Notes: generated by a model not told the origin, from the letters alone. A DNA stretch of 58,705 nt from Pseudomonas sp. GM78 (GCF_000282475.1 NZ_AKJF01000070.1:1-58705), one strand, 5' to 3'. Positions 18,349 through 27,997 are shown, counted from the stretch's first letter. A program made the numbers and translations.

Positions 18349-18362
18349 TTGATTTACGTCAA
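18349..18362 (-). promoter_or_regulatory. Anr box upstream of hemN
   Basis: TTGAT-TTAC-GTCAA matches the Anr/FNR consensus at all ten half-site positions (allowing C/T and A/G) and lies 68 bases before the hemN start. Low-oxygen activation of hemN by Anr is established in P. aeruginosa. Confidence 0.75.
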
Positions 18363-18396
18363 GGGTGCAGAGTTGTGTCGTCTGTGCGGGCCTCTT

Positions 18397-18481
18397 CGCG
18401 GGCAAGCCCGCTCCCACAGGTTTTGAGTGAGCACAGGATTGTGGTTCAACGCCAACCCTGTGGGAGCGGGCTTGCCCGCGA
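18397..18481. repeat. REPIN-like inverted pair, group A
   Basis: CGCGGGCAAGCCCGCTCCCA (18397) and its inverse (to 18481) sit between hemN and the TauE/SafE-like gene. Confidence 0.9.
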
Positions 18482-18497
18482 TGGGATCACCGCCGAT

Positions 18498-19181
18498 CTA
18501 ATGCCCCATGAGCCAATGCTGATGCGGCCCCGGTAAAGTCCAGATGCCAAACAACATCACCAACAACCCGCCCGCCATGCGCACACTGCGTTTACGCAAC
18601 AACGCCGTGACTCGTTCAGCCGCCAACCCCGTGGCGAGCAGTACCGGCCAGGTGCCCAACCCGAACGCCAGCATCAGCAACGCACTGTCCAGCGCATTGC
18701 CCTGGCTGGCCGACCACAGCAGGGTGCTGTAGACCAGGCCGCACGGCAACCAGCCCCAGAGCCCGCCCAACAGCAGCGCACGGGGCAGGCTCGAGACCGG
18801 CAGCAGTCGGTTGGCGATCGGCTGGATATGCCGCCACAGGCCGCGACCGAGGCTTTCGATGCGCGTCAGCCCGCTCCACCAGCCGGCCAGGTACAAGCCC
18901 ATGGCGATCAGCAACAGTCCGGCTAGCACGCGCATGAACATCGCCGCCGGGCTGTTGGCCACCGCCCAGCCGGCCAGGCCGATCAAAAGGCCCGCAGCGG
19001 CGTAGCTGAGGATGCGCCCCAGGTTGTACGCCAGCAGCAGGCGAAAGCGCCGGCTGCGTTGATCCTTGGGGATGGCCAGGGTCAAAGCGCCCATCAAGCC
19101 GCCGCACATGCCCAGGCAATGACCGCCACCGAGTAGACCAAGGATGACCGCCGACACCAGCAGCGGCGCCAATTCAAGCAT
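18498..19181 (-). CDS. TauE/SafE (UreH-like) family membrane protein
   Basis: With ATG 19181 the product has 227 residues and about six membrane helices. The N-terminal segment GLLGGGHCLGMCGG carries a conserved His-Cys-x3-Cys group typical of the UreH-like transmembrane domain. In Pseudomonas this gene follows ccoS and precedes hemN. It overlaps the 3' end of ccoS by eight bases, so it is coupled to the cbb3 maturation operon. A role in metal or copper handling during oxidase assembly is inferred from context and the Cys/His motif; the substrate is not known. Confidence 0.8.
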   Translation of the reverse strand: MLELAPLLVSAVILGLLGGGHCLGMCGGLMGALTLAIPKDQRSRRFRLLLAYNLGRILSYAAAGLLIGLAGWAVANSPAAMFMRVLAGLLLIAMGLYLAGWWSGLTRIESLGRGLWRHIQPIANRLLPVSSLPRALLLGGLWGWLPCGLVYSTLLWSASQGNALDSALLMLAFGLGTWPVLLATGLAAERVTALLRKRSVRMAGGLLVMLFGIWTLPGPHQHWLMGH

Positions 19182-19392
19182 GGGGCGGCGCCTTGTCGTC
19201 GGGTTTGGGCGGATGGCCGCTGGCCTCGTCGACCGCCGCAGTGTGGTTCGGATCCTGGTCGTCGAACAGGATGCTGTGGGCCGGGCCGTCAAGGTCGTCG
19301 TACTGACCGCTGTCGACTGCCCAGAAGAAGATGTAGACAGCAATGGCCACGATCAACAGCGCGGCCGGAATCATCACGTAGAGAGCTGGCAT
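19174..19392 (-). CDS. ccoS: cbb3 oxidase maturation protein CcoS
   Basis: A 72-residue protein with one N-terminal membrane helix (ALYVMIPAALLIVAIAVYIFF) followed by the family motif WAVDSGQYDDLDGPAHSILF, then an acidic, Pro-rich tail. CcoS is required for cofactor insertion into cbb3-type cytochrome oxidase. It starts 23 bases after the ccoI stop, in the order ccoGHIS. Confidence 0.93.
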   Translation of the reverse strand: MPALYVMIPAALLIVAIAVYIFFWAVDSGQYDDLDGPAHSILFDDQDPNHTAAVDEASGHPPKPDDKAPPHA

Positions 19393-19414
19393 CTGGACTC
19401 CATGCCCGCGCGGC

Positions 19415-21868
19415 TCAGGCCGGCAGCGGGCGGGTTTCTGGCGTGGTGCGTGCAGCCGGCGCGCTCGGCAGGCGAGTCAGGCGCAGGGCGTTGAGCACCA
19501 CGGTCAACGAACTGAGCGACATGCCGACCGCAGCCCACACCGGCGTGATCCAGCCGAGGGCGGCGAACGGCAACATGAGACCATTGTACAGCGCGGCCCA
19601 CAGCAAGTTCTCGATGATCACCCGACGGGTGCGTCGCGCCAGGTTGAAGGCTTGCACCAGGGCATCGAGGCGGTTGGACAGGAGAACGGCGTCGGCGCTG
19701 GTTTTCGCAAGATCTGTGGCCGAGCCCATGGCCACGCTGATGTCGGCGGCGGCGAGTACCGGTACATCGTTGACCCCGTCACCGAGCATCAACACCTTGC
19801 GACCTTCCTTGTGCAGTTGTTGCAGGACCTGCAGCTTGTCGTCCGGACGCAAGCCGCCACGGGCTTCATCGATGCCCAGTTCGGCCGCGACACTGGCGAC
19901 CATCGGCGAGCTGTCGCCGGACAACAACAGGGTGCGCCAGCCGCGTGCCTTGCAGGCCGCCAGCAGGTCGGGGGCATCGGCGCGCAAACGGTCGTCGAGA
20001 ACCAGCCACGCCAGCGGCCCCTGGCTATCGCCGAGCAGCAGCCATTGGCCGGCTTCGTCCGGCATTGATGGCACCGCCGCGCCGCTGAGTGCGCAGACAA
20101 AACCGGGCTGGCCGATTCGCAGGCGCTGTTCGCCAACCCGTCCTTCAAGGCCAAGTCCCGGCGTGCTGTGCACTTCCTCGGCGGCCAGGGGCGCGCGGCC
20201 AAAAGCGCGGGCAATCGGGTGTTCGGAGCGGTTCTCAAGCGCGGCGGCGAGACTCAGGCATTGATCGCTGCCGAGGGCGCCGAGGGGGCGGATCGAGCGC
20301 AGCGCCAGGCGGCCTTCGGTGAGGGTGCCGGTCTTGTCGAAGATTACCGTGTCGATCTGGTTCAGGCCTTCCAGCACGTGGCCGCGGGTCAACAACAAAC
20401 CCAGTTTGTGCAGGGTGCCGGTGGCGGCGGTCAGGGCGGTCGGCGTGGCCAGTGACAGGGCGCACGGGCAGGTTGCGACCAGCATCGCCAGCACAATCCA
20501 GAAGGCGCGTGACGGGTCCAGCTCCCACCACAACAGGCCAATACAGGCGCAGGCGATCAGTGTCAGCAACAGGAACCATTGTGCTGCGCGGTCGGCGATT
20601 TCCGCCAGCCGGGGTTTTTCCGCCTGGGCGCGGTCGAGCAGGCGCACGATGGCCGAAAGACGGGTGTCATGCCCGAGGGCCAGGACTTCAACGGTCAACG
20701 GGCCTTCCACATTCAGCGTGCCGGCGGTGACGGCGTCGCCCGGCGTGCGTGGCTGCGGCAGGTATTCGCCGGTCAACAGCGATTCGTCGATGCTCGACTG
20801 GCCATCGAGGATTTTGCCGTCGGCCGGGAGGATCGCCCCCGGATGCACCAGCACTTGATCACCAACCCGCAGTTCACTCAGCAGGATGCGCTCACTCTGG
20901 CCATCGGCGCCCAGGCGCAGGCAGGAAGCGGGGAGCAGGTTGACCAGTTGCGCGGTCGCGGCGGCGGTGCGCTCCCTGGCTCGTCGTTCCAGGTAGCGCC
21001 CGGCCAGCAGAAACAGGGCGAACATGCCGACGGCATCGAAATACAGCTCGCCGACGCCGGTGATCGAGGTCCAGATCCCGGCGATGTAGGCACTGCCTAT
21101 GGCCAGCGACACCGAAACATCCATGGTCAAGTGTCGTGTGCGCAGATCGCGCATGGCGCCCTTGAAGAACGGTGCACAACTGTAGAATACGATCGGTGTG
21201 GTCAGGAATAGCGCGACCCAGCGCAGGATGGCGTGCAGCTCGGGGCTGAGGTCGATATTGAATTCCGGCCAAGTGGCCATGGTCGCCATCATCGCCTGGA
21301 ACCACAGCAGCCCGGCTACGCCGAGCTGGCGCAGGGCCAGGCGGTTTTCGCTGGCCAGTTGTTCGCTGGCGCGGTCGGCCTGGTAGGGGTGGGCGGCGTA
21401 GCCGATGTGGCGCAGCTCGGCGAGCATCCGGCTCAGCGGCAATTGCCCGTCGGCCCAGCGCACGTGCAGGCGATGGTTGGACAGGTTCAGGCGCGCTTCG
21501 GCAACGGCGGGCAAGGTGCGCAGGTGTTTCTCGATCAGCCAGCCGCAGGCGGCGCAACTGATGCCTTCCATCAGCAGTGTGGTTTCGGCCAGTTCGCCTT
21601 CGTGGCGAACGAAGGGTTGCTGCACGTCGGCGCGGTCGTACAGCGCCAGTTCATCGACCAATTGCACTGGCAGCGCTTCGGGGTTGGCCGAGGCTTCGCT
21701 GCGATGCTGGTAATAGCTTTGCAGACCGCCTGCGACAATGGCCTCGGCCACGGCCTGGCATCCCGGGCAGCAGAATTCCCGTGACTCCCCGAGTACGACG
21801 GCGGTGAAGCGGCTGCCGGTGGGGACGGGCAGGGCGCAGTGGTAGCAGGGAAGTGGGGTGGTGGTCAT
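19415..21868 (-). CDS. ccoI: Copper-translocating P1B-type ATPase CcoI
   Basis: An 817-residue heavy-metal ATPase. The N-terminal cysteine-rich segment (CYHC, CCPGC) precedes a heavy-metal-associated domain with EGISCAACGW. A long membrane section carries the metal site CPC (ATCPCALSLATPTAL), the phosphorylation motif DKTGTLTEG and the hinge GDGVNDVPVLAAADIS. CcoI exports copper across the inner membrane for CuB assembly of cbb3 oxidase. Third gene of ccoGHIS. Length and all catalytic motifs are complete. Confidence 0.95.
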   Translation of the reverse strand: MTTTPLPCYHCALPVPTGSRFTAVVLGESREFCCPGCQAVAEAIVAGGLQSYYQHRSEASANPEALPVQLVDELALYDRADVQQPFVRHEGELAETTLLMEGISCAACGWLIEKHLRTLPAVAEARLNLSNHRLHVRWADGQLPLSRMLAELRHIGYAAHPYQADRASEQLASENRLALRQLGVAGLLWFQAMMATMATWPEFNIDLSPELHAILRWVALFLTTPIVFYSCAPFFKGAMRDLRTRHLTMDVSVSLAIGSAYIAGIWTSITGVGELYFDAVGMFALFLLAGRYLERRARERTAAATAQLVNLLPASCLRLGADGQSERILLSELRVGDQVLVHPGAILPADGKILDGQSSIDESLLTGEYLPQPRTPGDAVTAGTLNVEGPLTVEVLALGHDTRLSAIVRLLDRAQAEKPRLAEIADRAAQWFLLLTLIACACIGLLWWELDPSRAFWIVLAMLVATCPCALSLATPTALTAATGTLHKLGLLLTRGHVLEGLNQIDTVIFDKTGTLTEGRLALRSIRPLGALGSDQCLSLAAALENRSEHPIARAFGRAPLAAEEVHSTPGLGLEGRVGEQRLRIGQPGFVCALSGAAVPSMPDEAGQWLLLGDSQGPLAWLVLDDRLRADAPDLLAACKARGWRTLLLSGDSSPMVASVAAELGIDEARGGLRPDDKLQVLQQLHKEGRKVLMLGDGVNDVPVLAAADISVAMGSATDLAKTSADAVLLSNRLDALVQAFNLARRTRRVIIENLLWAALYNGLMLPFAALGWITPVWAAVGMSLSSLTVVLNALRLTRLPSAPAARTTPETRPLPA

Positions 21869-21917
21869 GGAATATTCACTAGTACTGCTGAATCTCTATC
21901 GTCGGATAGGGCCTCTT

Positions 21918-22004
21918 CGCGGGCAAGCCCGCTCCCACATGGATCGGCGGTGAACTCAACTTCTGTGTTCGACCGTGATCACTGTGGGAGCGGGCTTGCC
22001 CGCG
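21918..22004. repeat. REPIN-like inverted pair, group A, inside ccoH-ccoI gap
   Basis: CGCGGGCAAGCCCGCTCCCA (21918) and its inverse (21982-22004) lie in the gap between ccoH and ccoI, within an otherwise compact operon. As a stable hairpin in the mRNA it could modulate ccoI relative to ccoGH. Confidence 0.88.
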
Positions 22005-22024
22005 AATGCGCGAAGCGCGGCTTT

Positions 22025-22564
22025 TTATTTTTTCAGGTCTTCCGCGCCTTGCAACGGTTCATCACCGAGCAGCAATTCCTTGTCGTGGTTGACCAGTTCT
22101 TCCTCGAACATGCGCCAGATGTCGTCGTCCTGGCTGCCGAGCAATTCGATGAAGCGGCGGCCTTCGATCTTGTCGCTCAACTGGCCGATGTAGCGGCCCT
22201 GTTCGGTGTCGCTGCGGGTGAGGGTGATCTTGCGATCCTTCTCCGGTTGCGTTGGCGAGATCAGGTTAAGCTCAAGCGTGGCAGGCTGGCTATTGCCGCT
22301 CAGGCGCAGGTCGACTTCACCGGTCACGTCATCCAGATGAATGCTGGCGCGCATCAGCAGGGTCTGCGCCAGCAGTTCACGGTCCAGGGAGCGGTTGATG
22401 CCTTTGCCAGCCTCGTAGTAGTTGTCGTTGACCAGGTTGTCCGGGTTCTTAACCGCGATGGTCACCATGGACAAGGTCAGGGTCACCGAGCAGGCCAGGA
22501 TCCCGATGATGATCCACGGCCAAAGGTGCTTGTACCAGGGACTTGCGGCAGTTGCTGCGGGCAT
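22025..22564 (-). CDS. ccoH: cbb3 oxidase assembly protein CcoH (FixH family)
   Basis: A 179-residue protein with a single N-terminal membrane helix (WPWIIIGILACSVTLTLSMV) followed by NPDNLVNDNYYEAGKGIN, the FixH signature. A periplasmic beta domain makes up the rest. CcoH is needed for stable cbb3 assembly. The frame extends to a TTG at 22579 overlapping ccoG, but ATG 22564 is the better start. Confidence 0.9.
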   Translation of the reverse strand: MPAATAASPWYKHLWPWIIIGILACSVTLTLSMVTIAVKNPDNLVNDNYYEAGKGINRSLDRELLAQTLLMRASIHLDDVTGEVDLRLSGNSQPATLELNLISPTQPEKDRKITLTRSDTEQGRYIGQLSDKIEGRRFIELLGSQDDDIWRMFEEELVNHDKELLLGDEPLQGAEDLKK

Positions 22565-22575
22565 GATCACTTCTC

Positions 22576-23994
22576 TCAACGATTTTGTGGGCCGATGAAT
22601 CGGCTCTTGGCTTCAACGTGGATGCTGGCGTCATCGGCGTCCTTGAGGATGAATTTCACCTCGTTGGTGCTCGATGGCAATTGTTCCGGCGCCACCGACA
22701 GTTCCACCGGCTGGCTGATGATATCGCCGGCCGCGACCTTGATCTCGCGCCGGCCTTGCAGCTTGAGGTCCGGCAGGCCGGTGGCCTCGAGCACATAGGT
22801 GTGGTCGCGCTGGTCTTTGTTCATGACTTTCAGGCTGTAGACGTTTTCGATCCGGCCTTCGGCGTTCTCACGGTACAGCACGCGATCCTTGCTGACGTCG
22901 AAACCGACCAGCGAACGCATGAAGAACGCGGTCACCAGCGCCCCGATCATCACCATCAGCACCACGGCATAGCCGATCAGGCGCGGGCGCAGTTTATGGG
23001 TTTTCTGCCCGGACAGGTTGTGTTCGGTGGTGTAGCTGATCAGGCCGCGCGGGTACTCCATCTTGTCCATGATGGCGTCGCAGGCATCAATGCACGCCGC
23101 GCAGCCAATGCACTCGATCTGCAGGCCGTCGCGGATGTCGATGCCGGTCGGGCAGACCTGGACGCACATGGTGCAGTCGATGCAGTCACCCAGGCCCTGG
23201 GCCTTGTAGTCGATGCCTTTCTTGCGCGGGCCACGGCTTTCGCCACGGCGCGGGTCGTAGGAGACGATCAGCGTGTCCTTGTCGAACATCACGCTCTGGA
23301 AGCGTGCGTAAGGGCACATGTAGATGCACACCTGCTCACGCAGCCAGCCGGCGTTGCCGTAGGTGGCGAGCGTGAAGAAACCGACCCAGAAATACGACCA
23401 GCCATCGGCCTGGCCTGTGAAGAACTCGATCACCAGTTCGCGAATCGGCGAGAAGTAGCCGACGAAGGTCATGCCGGTGACGAAACCGATCAACAGCCAC
23501 AGGCTGTGCTTGCTGAACTTGCGCAGGAACTTGTTGGCGCTCATCGGCGCCTTGTCGAGTTTGATGCGTTGGTTGCGGTCGCCTTCGGTGATCTTTTCGC
23601 ACCACATGAAGATCCAGGTCCAGACGCTCTGCGGGCAGGTGTAGCCGCACCAGACGCGGCCGGCATACACAGTGATGAAAAACAGGCCGAAGGCGGCGAT
23701 GATCAGCATGCCGGACAGCAGGATGAAATCCTGTGGCCAGAAGGTGGCGCCGAAGATGAAGAACTTGCGCTCCGGCAAGTTCCACCACACGGCCTGGTGC
23801 CCGCCCCAGTTGAGCCACACCGTGCCGAAATACAACAGGAACAGGAAAGCGCCGCCCGCCATGCGCAAGTTGCGAAACAGGCCAGTGAAGGCGCGGGTGT
23901 AGATTTTTTCCCTGGAGGCGTAGAGGTCGACGCTGTTGTTCGCGTTCTTGTTGGGTGGGGTGACGTCGTGTACCGGAATCTGGTTGCTCATCAT
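22576..23994 (-). CDS. ccoG: cbb3 oxidase accessory iron-sulfur protein CcoG
   Basis: A 472-residue membrane protein with about five helices and two ferredoxin-type 4Fe-4S motifs (CIDCTMCVQVCP and CIGCAACIDACD), followed by a C-terminal periplasmic domain. CcoG (RdxA/FixG) is a cupric reductase-type protein that supports copper delivery for cbb3 oxidase. First gene of ccoGHIS. MM at the start gives two ATG choices (23994 or 23991). A near-consensus Anr box lies about 165 bases upstream. Confidence 0.94.
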   Translation of the reverse strand: MMSNQIPVHDVTPPNKNANNSVDLYASREKIYTRAFTGLFRNLRMAGGAFLFLLYFGTVWLNWGGHQAVWWNLPERKFFIFGATFWPQDFILLSGMLIIAAFGLFFITVYAGRVWCGYTCPQSVWTWIFMWCEKITEGDRNQRIKLDKAPMSANKFLRKFSKHSLWLLIGFVTGMTFVGYFSPIRELVIEFFTGQADGWSYFWVGFFTLATYGNAGWLREQVCIYMCPYARFQSVMFDKDTLIVSYDPRRGESRGPRKKGIDYKAQGLGDCIDCTMCVQVCPTGIDIRDGLQIECIGCAACIDACDAIMDKMEYPRGLISYTTEHNLSGQKTHKLRPRLIGYAVVLMVMIGALVTAFFMRSLVGFDVSKDRVLYRENAEGRIENVYSLKVMNKDQRDHTYVLEATGLPDLKLQGRREIKVAAGDIISQPVELSVAPEQLPSSTNEVKFILKDADDASIHVEAKSRFIGPQNR

Positions 23995-24158
23995 TGCATC
24001 CCACGGCAGTGGAAAAATGCCTCGGTCAGTACGTGCCGACCGCGGTCAAAAAGAGGTGTTGCAGTGGCGCAATGATACGCCTGTCGCTCTAGCTCAAGGG
24101 TGCGACCTTTGGTCGCGTTGGGGAAAAAAACCGAATGGTGTAGCGAATGTAACAAAAC

Positions 24159-24172
24159 ATGATGCAGGTCAA
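24159..24172 (-). promoter_or_regulatory. Candidate Anr box upstream of ccoG
   Basis: ATGAT-GCAG-GTCAA has one mismatch to the Anr half-sites; read on the minus strand it is TTGAC-CTGC-ATCAT. The distance of about 165 bases to the ccoG start implies a long leader. Anr control of ccoGHIS is plausible from the gene family's biology. Confidence 0.5.
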
Positions 24173-24254
24173 TTGACTATAGCTCACCGGTATTGCACGG
24201 CCTGGCTTCGGAGCGCAGCGGATGTCCGCTGCGCTCACGGGTCACGGCTTAAGG

Positions 24255-24470
24255 TTAGTCAATCCGCCACGAGCTTTCGTGCCCGCTACCCTCGCCTTCG
24301 GTGGGGGCGGCAAAGTTGGCACGACGCTGCGCAGGTTTCTCAGGTGCAGGCACCTCGGGTATCTCGCACTCGGTGATGACGCGCTCAACGGTCGGTACGA
24401 TTTCTTCTTTGGTAGGCTCGGGTATTACCGGGCCCCTGCAGTCGTCGACGATGTGTTCTTGATCAGACAT
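24255..24470 (-). CDS. Small acidic, proline-rich hypothetical protein
   Basis: A 71-residue frame begins at the ATG at 24470, nine bases after AAGGA; an ATG at 24479 sits too close to that site. The sequence is acidic, rich in Pro, Glu and Val, with no membrane segment and two cysteines (DDCRGP, ITECEIP). It lies alone between ccoP1 and ccoG, in the same orientation, after the ccoP1 terminator. I do not recognise a family. Composition and ribosome binding site favour a real gene, but conservation would have to decide. Confidence 0.5.
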   Translation of the reverse strand: MSDQEHIVDDCRGPVIPEPTKEEIVPTVERVITECEIPEVPAPEKPAQRRANFAAPTEGEGSGHESSWRID

Positions 24471-24611
24471 GGTATGCATTCCTTGTGTAATGACGTTTAA
24501 CTTCCTTGTCCTGGCCAGCCCGCCTCATGCAGGTTGCCAGGTCAGACGACATTACCCCTGACCGGCCCGCAGTCCCATCGAATATAGGTTTCAGATTATG
24601 AAACAGGCGCC

Positions 24612-24660
24612 CAAAACAAAACGGCCCCGCCATTTTTCATTGGCGGGGCCGTTCGTTTTC
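24612..24660 (-). terminator. Intrinsic terminator of ccoNOQP-1
   Basis: A perfect 12-base stem (ACGGCCCCGCCA / TGGCGGGGCCGT) with an eight-base loop lies about 25 bases past the ccoP1 stop. On the minus strand it is followed by TTTTGTTTTGG; the opposite side is also T-rich, so it may work both ways. Confidence 0.9.
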
Positions 24661-24676
24661 GCGTCAGGCGTATGCC

Positions 24677-25660
24677 TTACTGGGCGTCCGCCACTGGTGC
24701 CTTCTCGCCATGAGACAGGCTGTAGACGTAAGCGGCCAGCAGGTGAACCTTGTCATTACCCTGCATTTGCTCTTGCGCAGGCATCTGGCCCTGACGGCCG
24801 TAACGGATGGTCTGCTGCAGTTGAGCGAAGCTCGAGCCGTAGATGAACGCGGCCGGGTGGGTCAGGTTGGGTGCGCCCATCGCCGGAGTACCTTTGCCTT
24901 CCGGACCGTGGCAAGCCACGCAGTTGGCCGCGAACAGCTTGCCACCGGCAACCGGGTCGGCTTTGGTGCCTTCCGGCAGCTTGCGGCCATCGAGGTTGGT
25001 CAGGACGAAAGCGGCAACGTCCGCCACGCCTTGCTCGCCAATCACTTCGGCCCACGCCGGCATCACCGCGTGGCGACCGCCCATAATGGTGGTCTTGATG
25101 GTTTCCGCTTCACCGCCCCAGCGCCAGTCGGCGTCGGTGAGGTTAGGGAAGCCGTAGGCACCCTTGGCGTCGGAACCATGGCAGACCGAGCAGTTGGAGG
25201 CGAACAGGCGGCCACCCATTTTCAGCGCTTGTGGATCCTTGGCCACTTCTTCGATTGGCATGGAAGCGAACTTGGCGAAGATCGGACCGAACTTGGCGTC
25301 CGAGCGGGCCATTTCCTTTTCCCATTCGTGAACGCCGGTCCAACCGGTCTGGCCGTTGGCGAACGCGGTCTGCTTCTCGTTATCGAGGTAGTTGTAGCCC
25401 GGCAGCAGGCCTTTCCAGTTACCCAGGCCCGGGTACAGCACCAGGTAGCCCAGGGCGAAGATGATGGTGCCCACGAACAGCATGAACCACCATTTCGGCA
25501 GGGGGTTGTCATACTCCTCGATCCCGTCGAAGGAGTGGCCAACCGTCTCTTCGGTCGACTCGGTGCGCTGGCCCTTGCGGGTCGACAGCAGCAGCCAGGT
25601 CAGGGAAAAGATCGTACCGAGACTGAGGACTGTGACATACAGACTCCAGAATGTAGTCAT
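24677..25660 (-). CDS. ccoP: cbb3 oxidase dihaem cytochrome c subunit CcoP1
   Basis: A 327-residue membrane-anchored cytochrome. Two N-terminal helices are followed by two haem c sites, [14 protein letters not shown] and [16 protein letters not shown], each with a downstream axial Met. CcoP passes electrons toward the CcoN active site. It ends the first ccoNOQP operon and overlaps ccoQ1 by four bases. Compared with CcoP2 it carries about 14 extra residues in the linker before the first haem domain (between PGY and GWTGVHEW). Confidence 0.95.
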   Translation of the reverse strand: MTTFWSLYVTVLSLGTIFSLTWLLLSTRKGQRTESTEETVGHSFDGIEEYDNPLPKWWFMLFVGTIIFALGYLVLYPGLGNWKGLLPGYNYLDNEKQTAFANGQTGWTGVHEWEKEMARSDAKFGPIFAKFASMPIEEVAKDPQALKMGGRLFASNCSVCHGSDAKGAYGFPNLTDADWRWGGEAETIKTTIMGGRHAVMPAWAEVIGEQGVADVAAFVLTNLDGRKLPEGTKADPVAGGKLFAANCVACHGPEGKGTPAMGAPNLTHPAAFIYGSSFAQLQQTIRYGRQGQMPAQEQMQGNDKVHLLAAYVYSLSHGEKAPVADAQ

Positions 25661-25842
25661 TCTTTGTTACTCCTAGAAGCTTGCTCGACGTGCTTGATGG
25701 CTTCGGGATCATCCGCGAAAGGCAGCAAGGTGGCGTCTTCAAACTCCGACTTGCGCTTGGGGCTGAACACCCACAAGGCCAGACCGACAAAGGCCACCAT
25801 CACAACGACGGTGCCCAGGCCACGAATCATCCCGATATCCAT
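25657..25842 (-). CDS. ccoQ: cbb3 oxidase small subunit CcoQ1
   Basis: A 61-residue protein with one membrane helix ([24 protein letters not shown]) and a charged cytoplasmic tail. CcoQ stabilises the cbb3 complex. It lies between ccoO1 (five-base gap) and ccoP1 (overlap). Confidence 0.9.
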   Translation of the reverse strand: MDIGMIRGLGTVVVMVAFVGLALWVFSPKRKSEFEDATLLPFADDPEAIKHVEQASRSNKE

Positions 25843-25847
25843 TTAGA

Positions 25848-26456
25848 TCACCGTTTGCTTTTGATGATGGTGCCCAGGCCTTGCAGATATGCCACCAGCG
25901 CGTCCATTTCGGTTTTGCCCTTCACGGCATCCTTGGCACCGGCGATGTCTTCGTCGGTGTAAGGGACGCCGAGCGCGCGCAACACTTCCATTTTCTTGGC
26001 GGTGTCTTTGCCGTCGAGCTTGTTTTCCACGAGGAACGGGTAGGCCGGCATTTTCGACTCAGGCACCACGTTGCGCGGGTTGTACAAGTGCGCACGCTGC
26101 CAGTCATCGGAGTAACGACCGCCGACACGGGCCAGGTCCGGACCGGTGCGCTTGGAACCCCACAGGAACGGGTGGTCCCACACGCTTTCACCGGCGACCG
26201 AGTAGTGGCCGTAACGTTCGGTTTCAGCACGGAACGGGCGGATCATCTGCGAGTGGCAGCTGACACAACCGTTGGCGATGTACACGTCCCGGCCTTCCAG
26301 TTCAAGGGCAGGGCGGGGCTTCATGCCCTCGACCGGCTTGTTGGTGACGTCCTGGAAAAACAGCGGAACGATCTGGGTCAGGCCGCCGACACTGACGGCG
26401 ATAACCATGAAGAAGGCCAGCAGGCCAATGTTCTTCTCGACTGCTTCATGCTTCAT
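25848..26456 (-). CDS. ccoO: cbb3 oxidase monohaem cytochrome c subunit CcoO1
   Basis: A 202-residue membrane-anchored cytochrome. One N-terminal helix is followed by the haem site [12 protein letters not shown] and the FixO signature [37 protein letters not shown]. It receives electrons from cytochrome bc1 carriers and passes them to CcoN. Its start directly adjoins the ccoN1 stop. Confidence 0.95.
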   Translation of the reverse strand: MKHEAVEKNIGLLAFFMVIAVSVGGLTQIVPLFFQDVTNKPVEGMKPRPALELEGRDVYIANGCVSCHSQMIRPFRAETERYGHYSVAGESVWDHPFLWGSKRTGPDLARVGGRYSDDWQRAHLYNPRNVVPESKMPAYPFLVENKLDGKDTAKKMEVLRALGVPYTDEDIAGAKDAVKGKTEMDALVAYLQGLGTIIKSKR

Positions 26457-27898
26457 CAGTGAGCTCCAACTACGGCAATCTGTTCGGCGGCTTTGGCTTC
26501 AGCCGGGTTCGAGGCGCGTACGGTACGCCATACGTTGTAGGCCATGAACAGCATGCCGGCGGCGAAGAATGCACCGCCCAGGGCGCGAACGATGAAGCCA
26601 GGGTGGCTGGCTTGCAGCGCTTCGACGAACGAGTAGGTGAGGGTGCCGTCATCGTTGATTGCACGCCACATCAGGCCTTGGGTAATGCCGTTGACCCACA
26701 TCGAGGCGATGTACAGCACGGTACCGATGGTCGCGAGCCAGAAGTGCGTGTTGATCAGGCCGATGCTGTGCATCTGCGCGCGACCGAACAGTTTCGGGAT
26801 CATGTGGTAGATCGCGCCGATCGAGATCATCGCTACCCAGCCGAGTGCACCGGCGTGTACGTGGCCGATGGTCCAGTCGGTGTAGTGCGACAGCGAGTTG
26901 ACGGTCTTGATCGCCATCATCGGACCTTCGAAGGTCGACATGCCGTAGAACGCCAGGGACACCACCAGGAAACGCAGGATCGGGTCGGTGCGCAGCTTAT
27001 GCCAGGCGCCCGACAGGGTCATCATGCCGTTGATCATGCCGCCCCAGCTTGGCGCCAGCAGGATGATCGACATGGCCATGCCCAGGGACTGAGCCCAGTC
27101 CGGCAGTGCGGTGTAGTGCAGGTGGTGCGGGCCGGCCCAGATGTAGAGGGTGATCAGCGCCCAGAAGTGCACGATGGACAGGCGATAGGAATAGATCGGA
27201 CGCTCGGCCTGTTTCGGCACGAAGTAGTACATCATCCCCAGGAAGCCCGTGGTCAGGAAGAAGCCTACGGCGTTGTGGCCGTACCACCACTGGATCATCG
27301 CGTCGGTCGCGCCCGAGTAGGCCGAGTAGGACTTGAACAGGCTGACCGGCAGCGACATGTGGTTGACGATGTGCAGCATCGCGGTCACGACGATGAAGGC
27401 ACCGTAGAACCAGTTGCCCACATAGATGTGCTTGGTCTTGCGCTTGACGATGGTGCCGAAGAACACCAGGCCGTAGGTGACCCAGACAATGGCCAGCAGA
27501 ATAGCCAGCGGCCATTCCAGCTCAGCGTATTCCTTGGTGGTGGTGTAACCCAGCGGCAAGGTAACGATGGCGCCGACGATCACAGCTTGCCAACCCCAGA
27601 AGGTGAAGGCTGCGAGGCTGTCGGAAATCAGTCGCGTTTGGCAGGTTCGCTGCACGACGTAATAGGAAGTGGCAAACAGTGCACAACCACCGAAGGCAAA
27701 AATCACCAGGTTGGTGTGCAACGGGCGCAGGCGTCCAAAGCTCGTCCACGGCAGACCGAAGTTCAACTCCGGCCAGACCAGTTGCGAGGCGATGAAGACA
27801 CCGAGCCCCATGCCAAGGATCCCCCAGACCACCGTCATGATGGCGAACTGGCGGACTACCTTATAGTTATAAGCAGTCGGACTGATTGCTGTGCTCAT
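26456..27898 (-). CDS. ccoN: cbb3 cytochrome c oxidase catalytic subunit CcoN1
   Basis: A 480-residue twelve-helix haem-copper oxidase subunit. CuB and haem histidines are visible in [17 protein letters not shown] and [16 protein letters not shown], and [15 protein letters not shown] carries further haem ligands. It reduces oxygen to water at high affinity. The frame is open to 28063, but ATG 27898 ([16 protein letters not shown]) matches the tandem paralogue's start. First gene of ccoNOQP-1. Confidence 0.96.
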   Translation of the reverse strand: MSTAISPTAYNYKVVRQFAIMTVVWGILGMGLGVFIASQLVWPELNFGLPWTSFGRLRPLHTNLVIFAFGGCALFATSYYVVQRTCQTRLISDSLAAFTFWGWQAVIVGAIVTLPLGYTTTKEYAELEWPLAILLAIVWVTYGLVFFGTIVKRKTKHIYVGNWFYGAFIVVTAMLHIVNHMSLPVSLFKSYSAYSGATDAMIQWWYGHNAVGFFLTTGFLGMMYYFVPKQAERPIYSYRLSIVHFWALITLYIWAGPHHLHYTALPDWAQSLGMAMSIILLAPSWGGMINGMMTLSGAWHKLRTDPILRFLVVSLAFYGMSTFEGPMMAIKTVNSLSHYTDWTIGHVHAGALGWVAMISIGAIYHMIPKLFGRAQMHSIGLINTHFWLATIGTVLYIASMWVNGITQGLMWRAINDDGTLTYSFVEALQASHPGFIVRALGGAFFAAGMLFMAYNVWRTVRASNPAEAKAAEQIAVVGAH

Positions 27899-27983
27899 TC
27901 TAAGGTTCCACGGTTTGGGTGTTTTATTAGGATTAAAAATCGGCCGCAAGTATGGAGAAAGCAGGGGGTCATTGCAACGCGCC

Positions 27984-27997
27984 ATGACCTGGGTCAA
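27984..27997 (-). promoter_or_regulatory. Candidate Anr box upstream of ccoN1
   Basis: ATGAC-CTGG-GTCAA matches nine of ten Anr half-site positions and lies 86 bases before the ccoN1 start. The weaker match than at ccoN2 agrees with the known P. aeruginosa pattern, where cco1 is more constitutive than cco2. Confidence 0.5.

Noticed and set aside
17514-18536. 340-residue plus frame across hemN
   Set aside because: Antisense to hemN with its radical-SAM motif; no recognisable domain.
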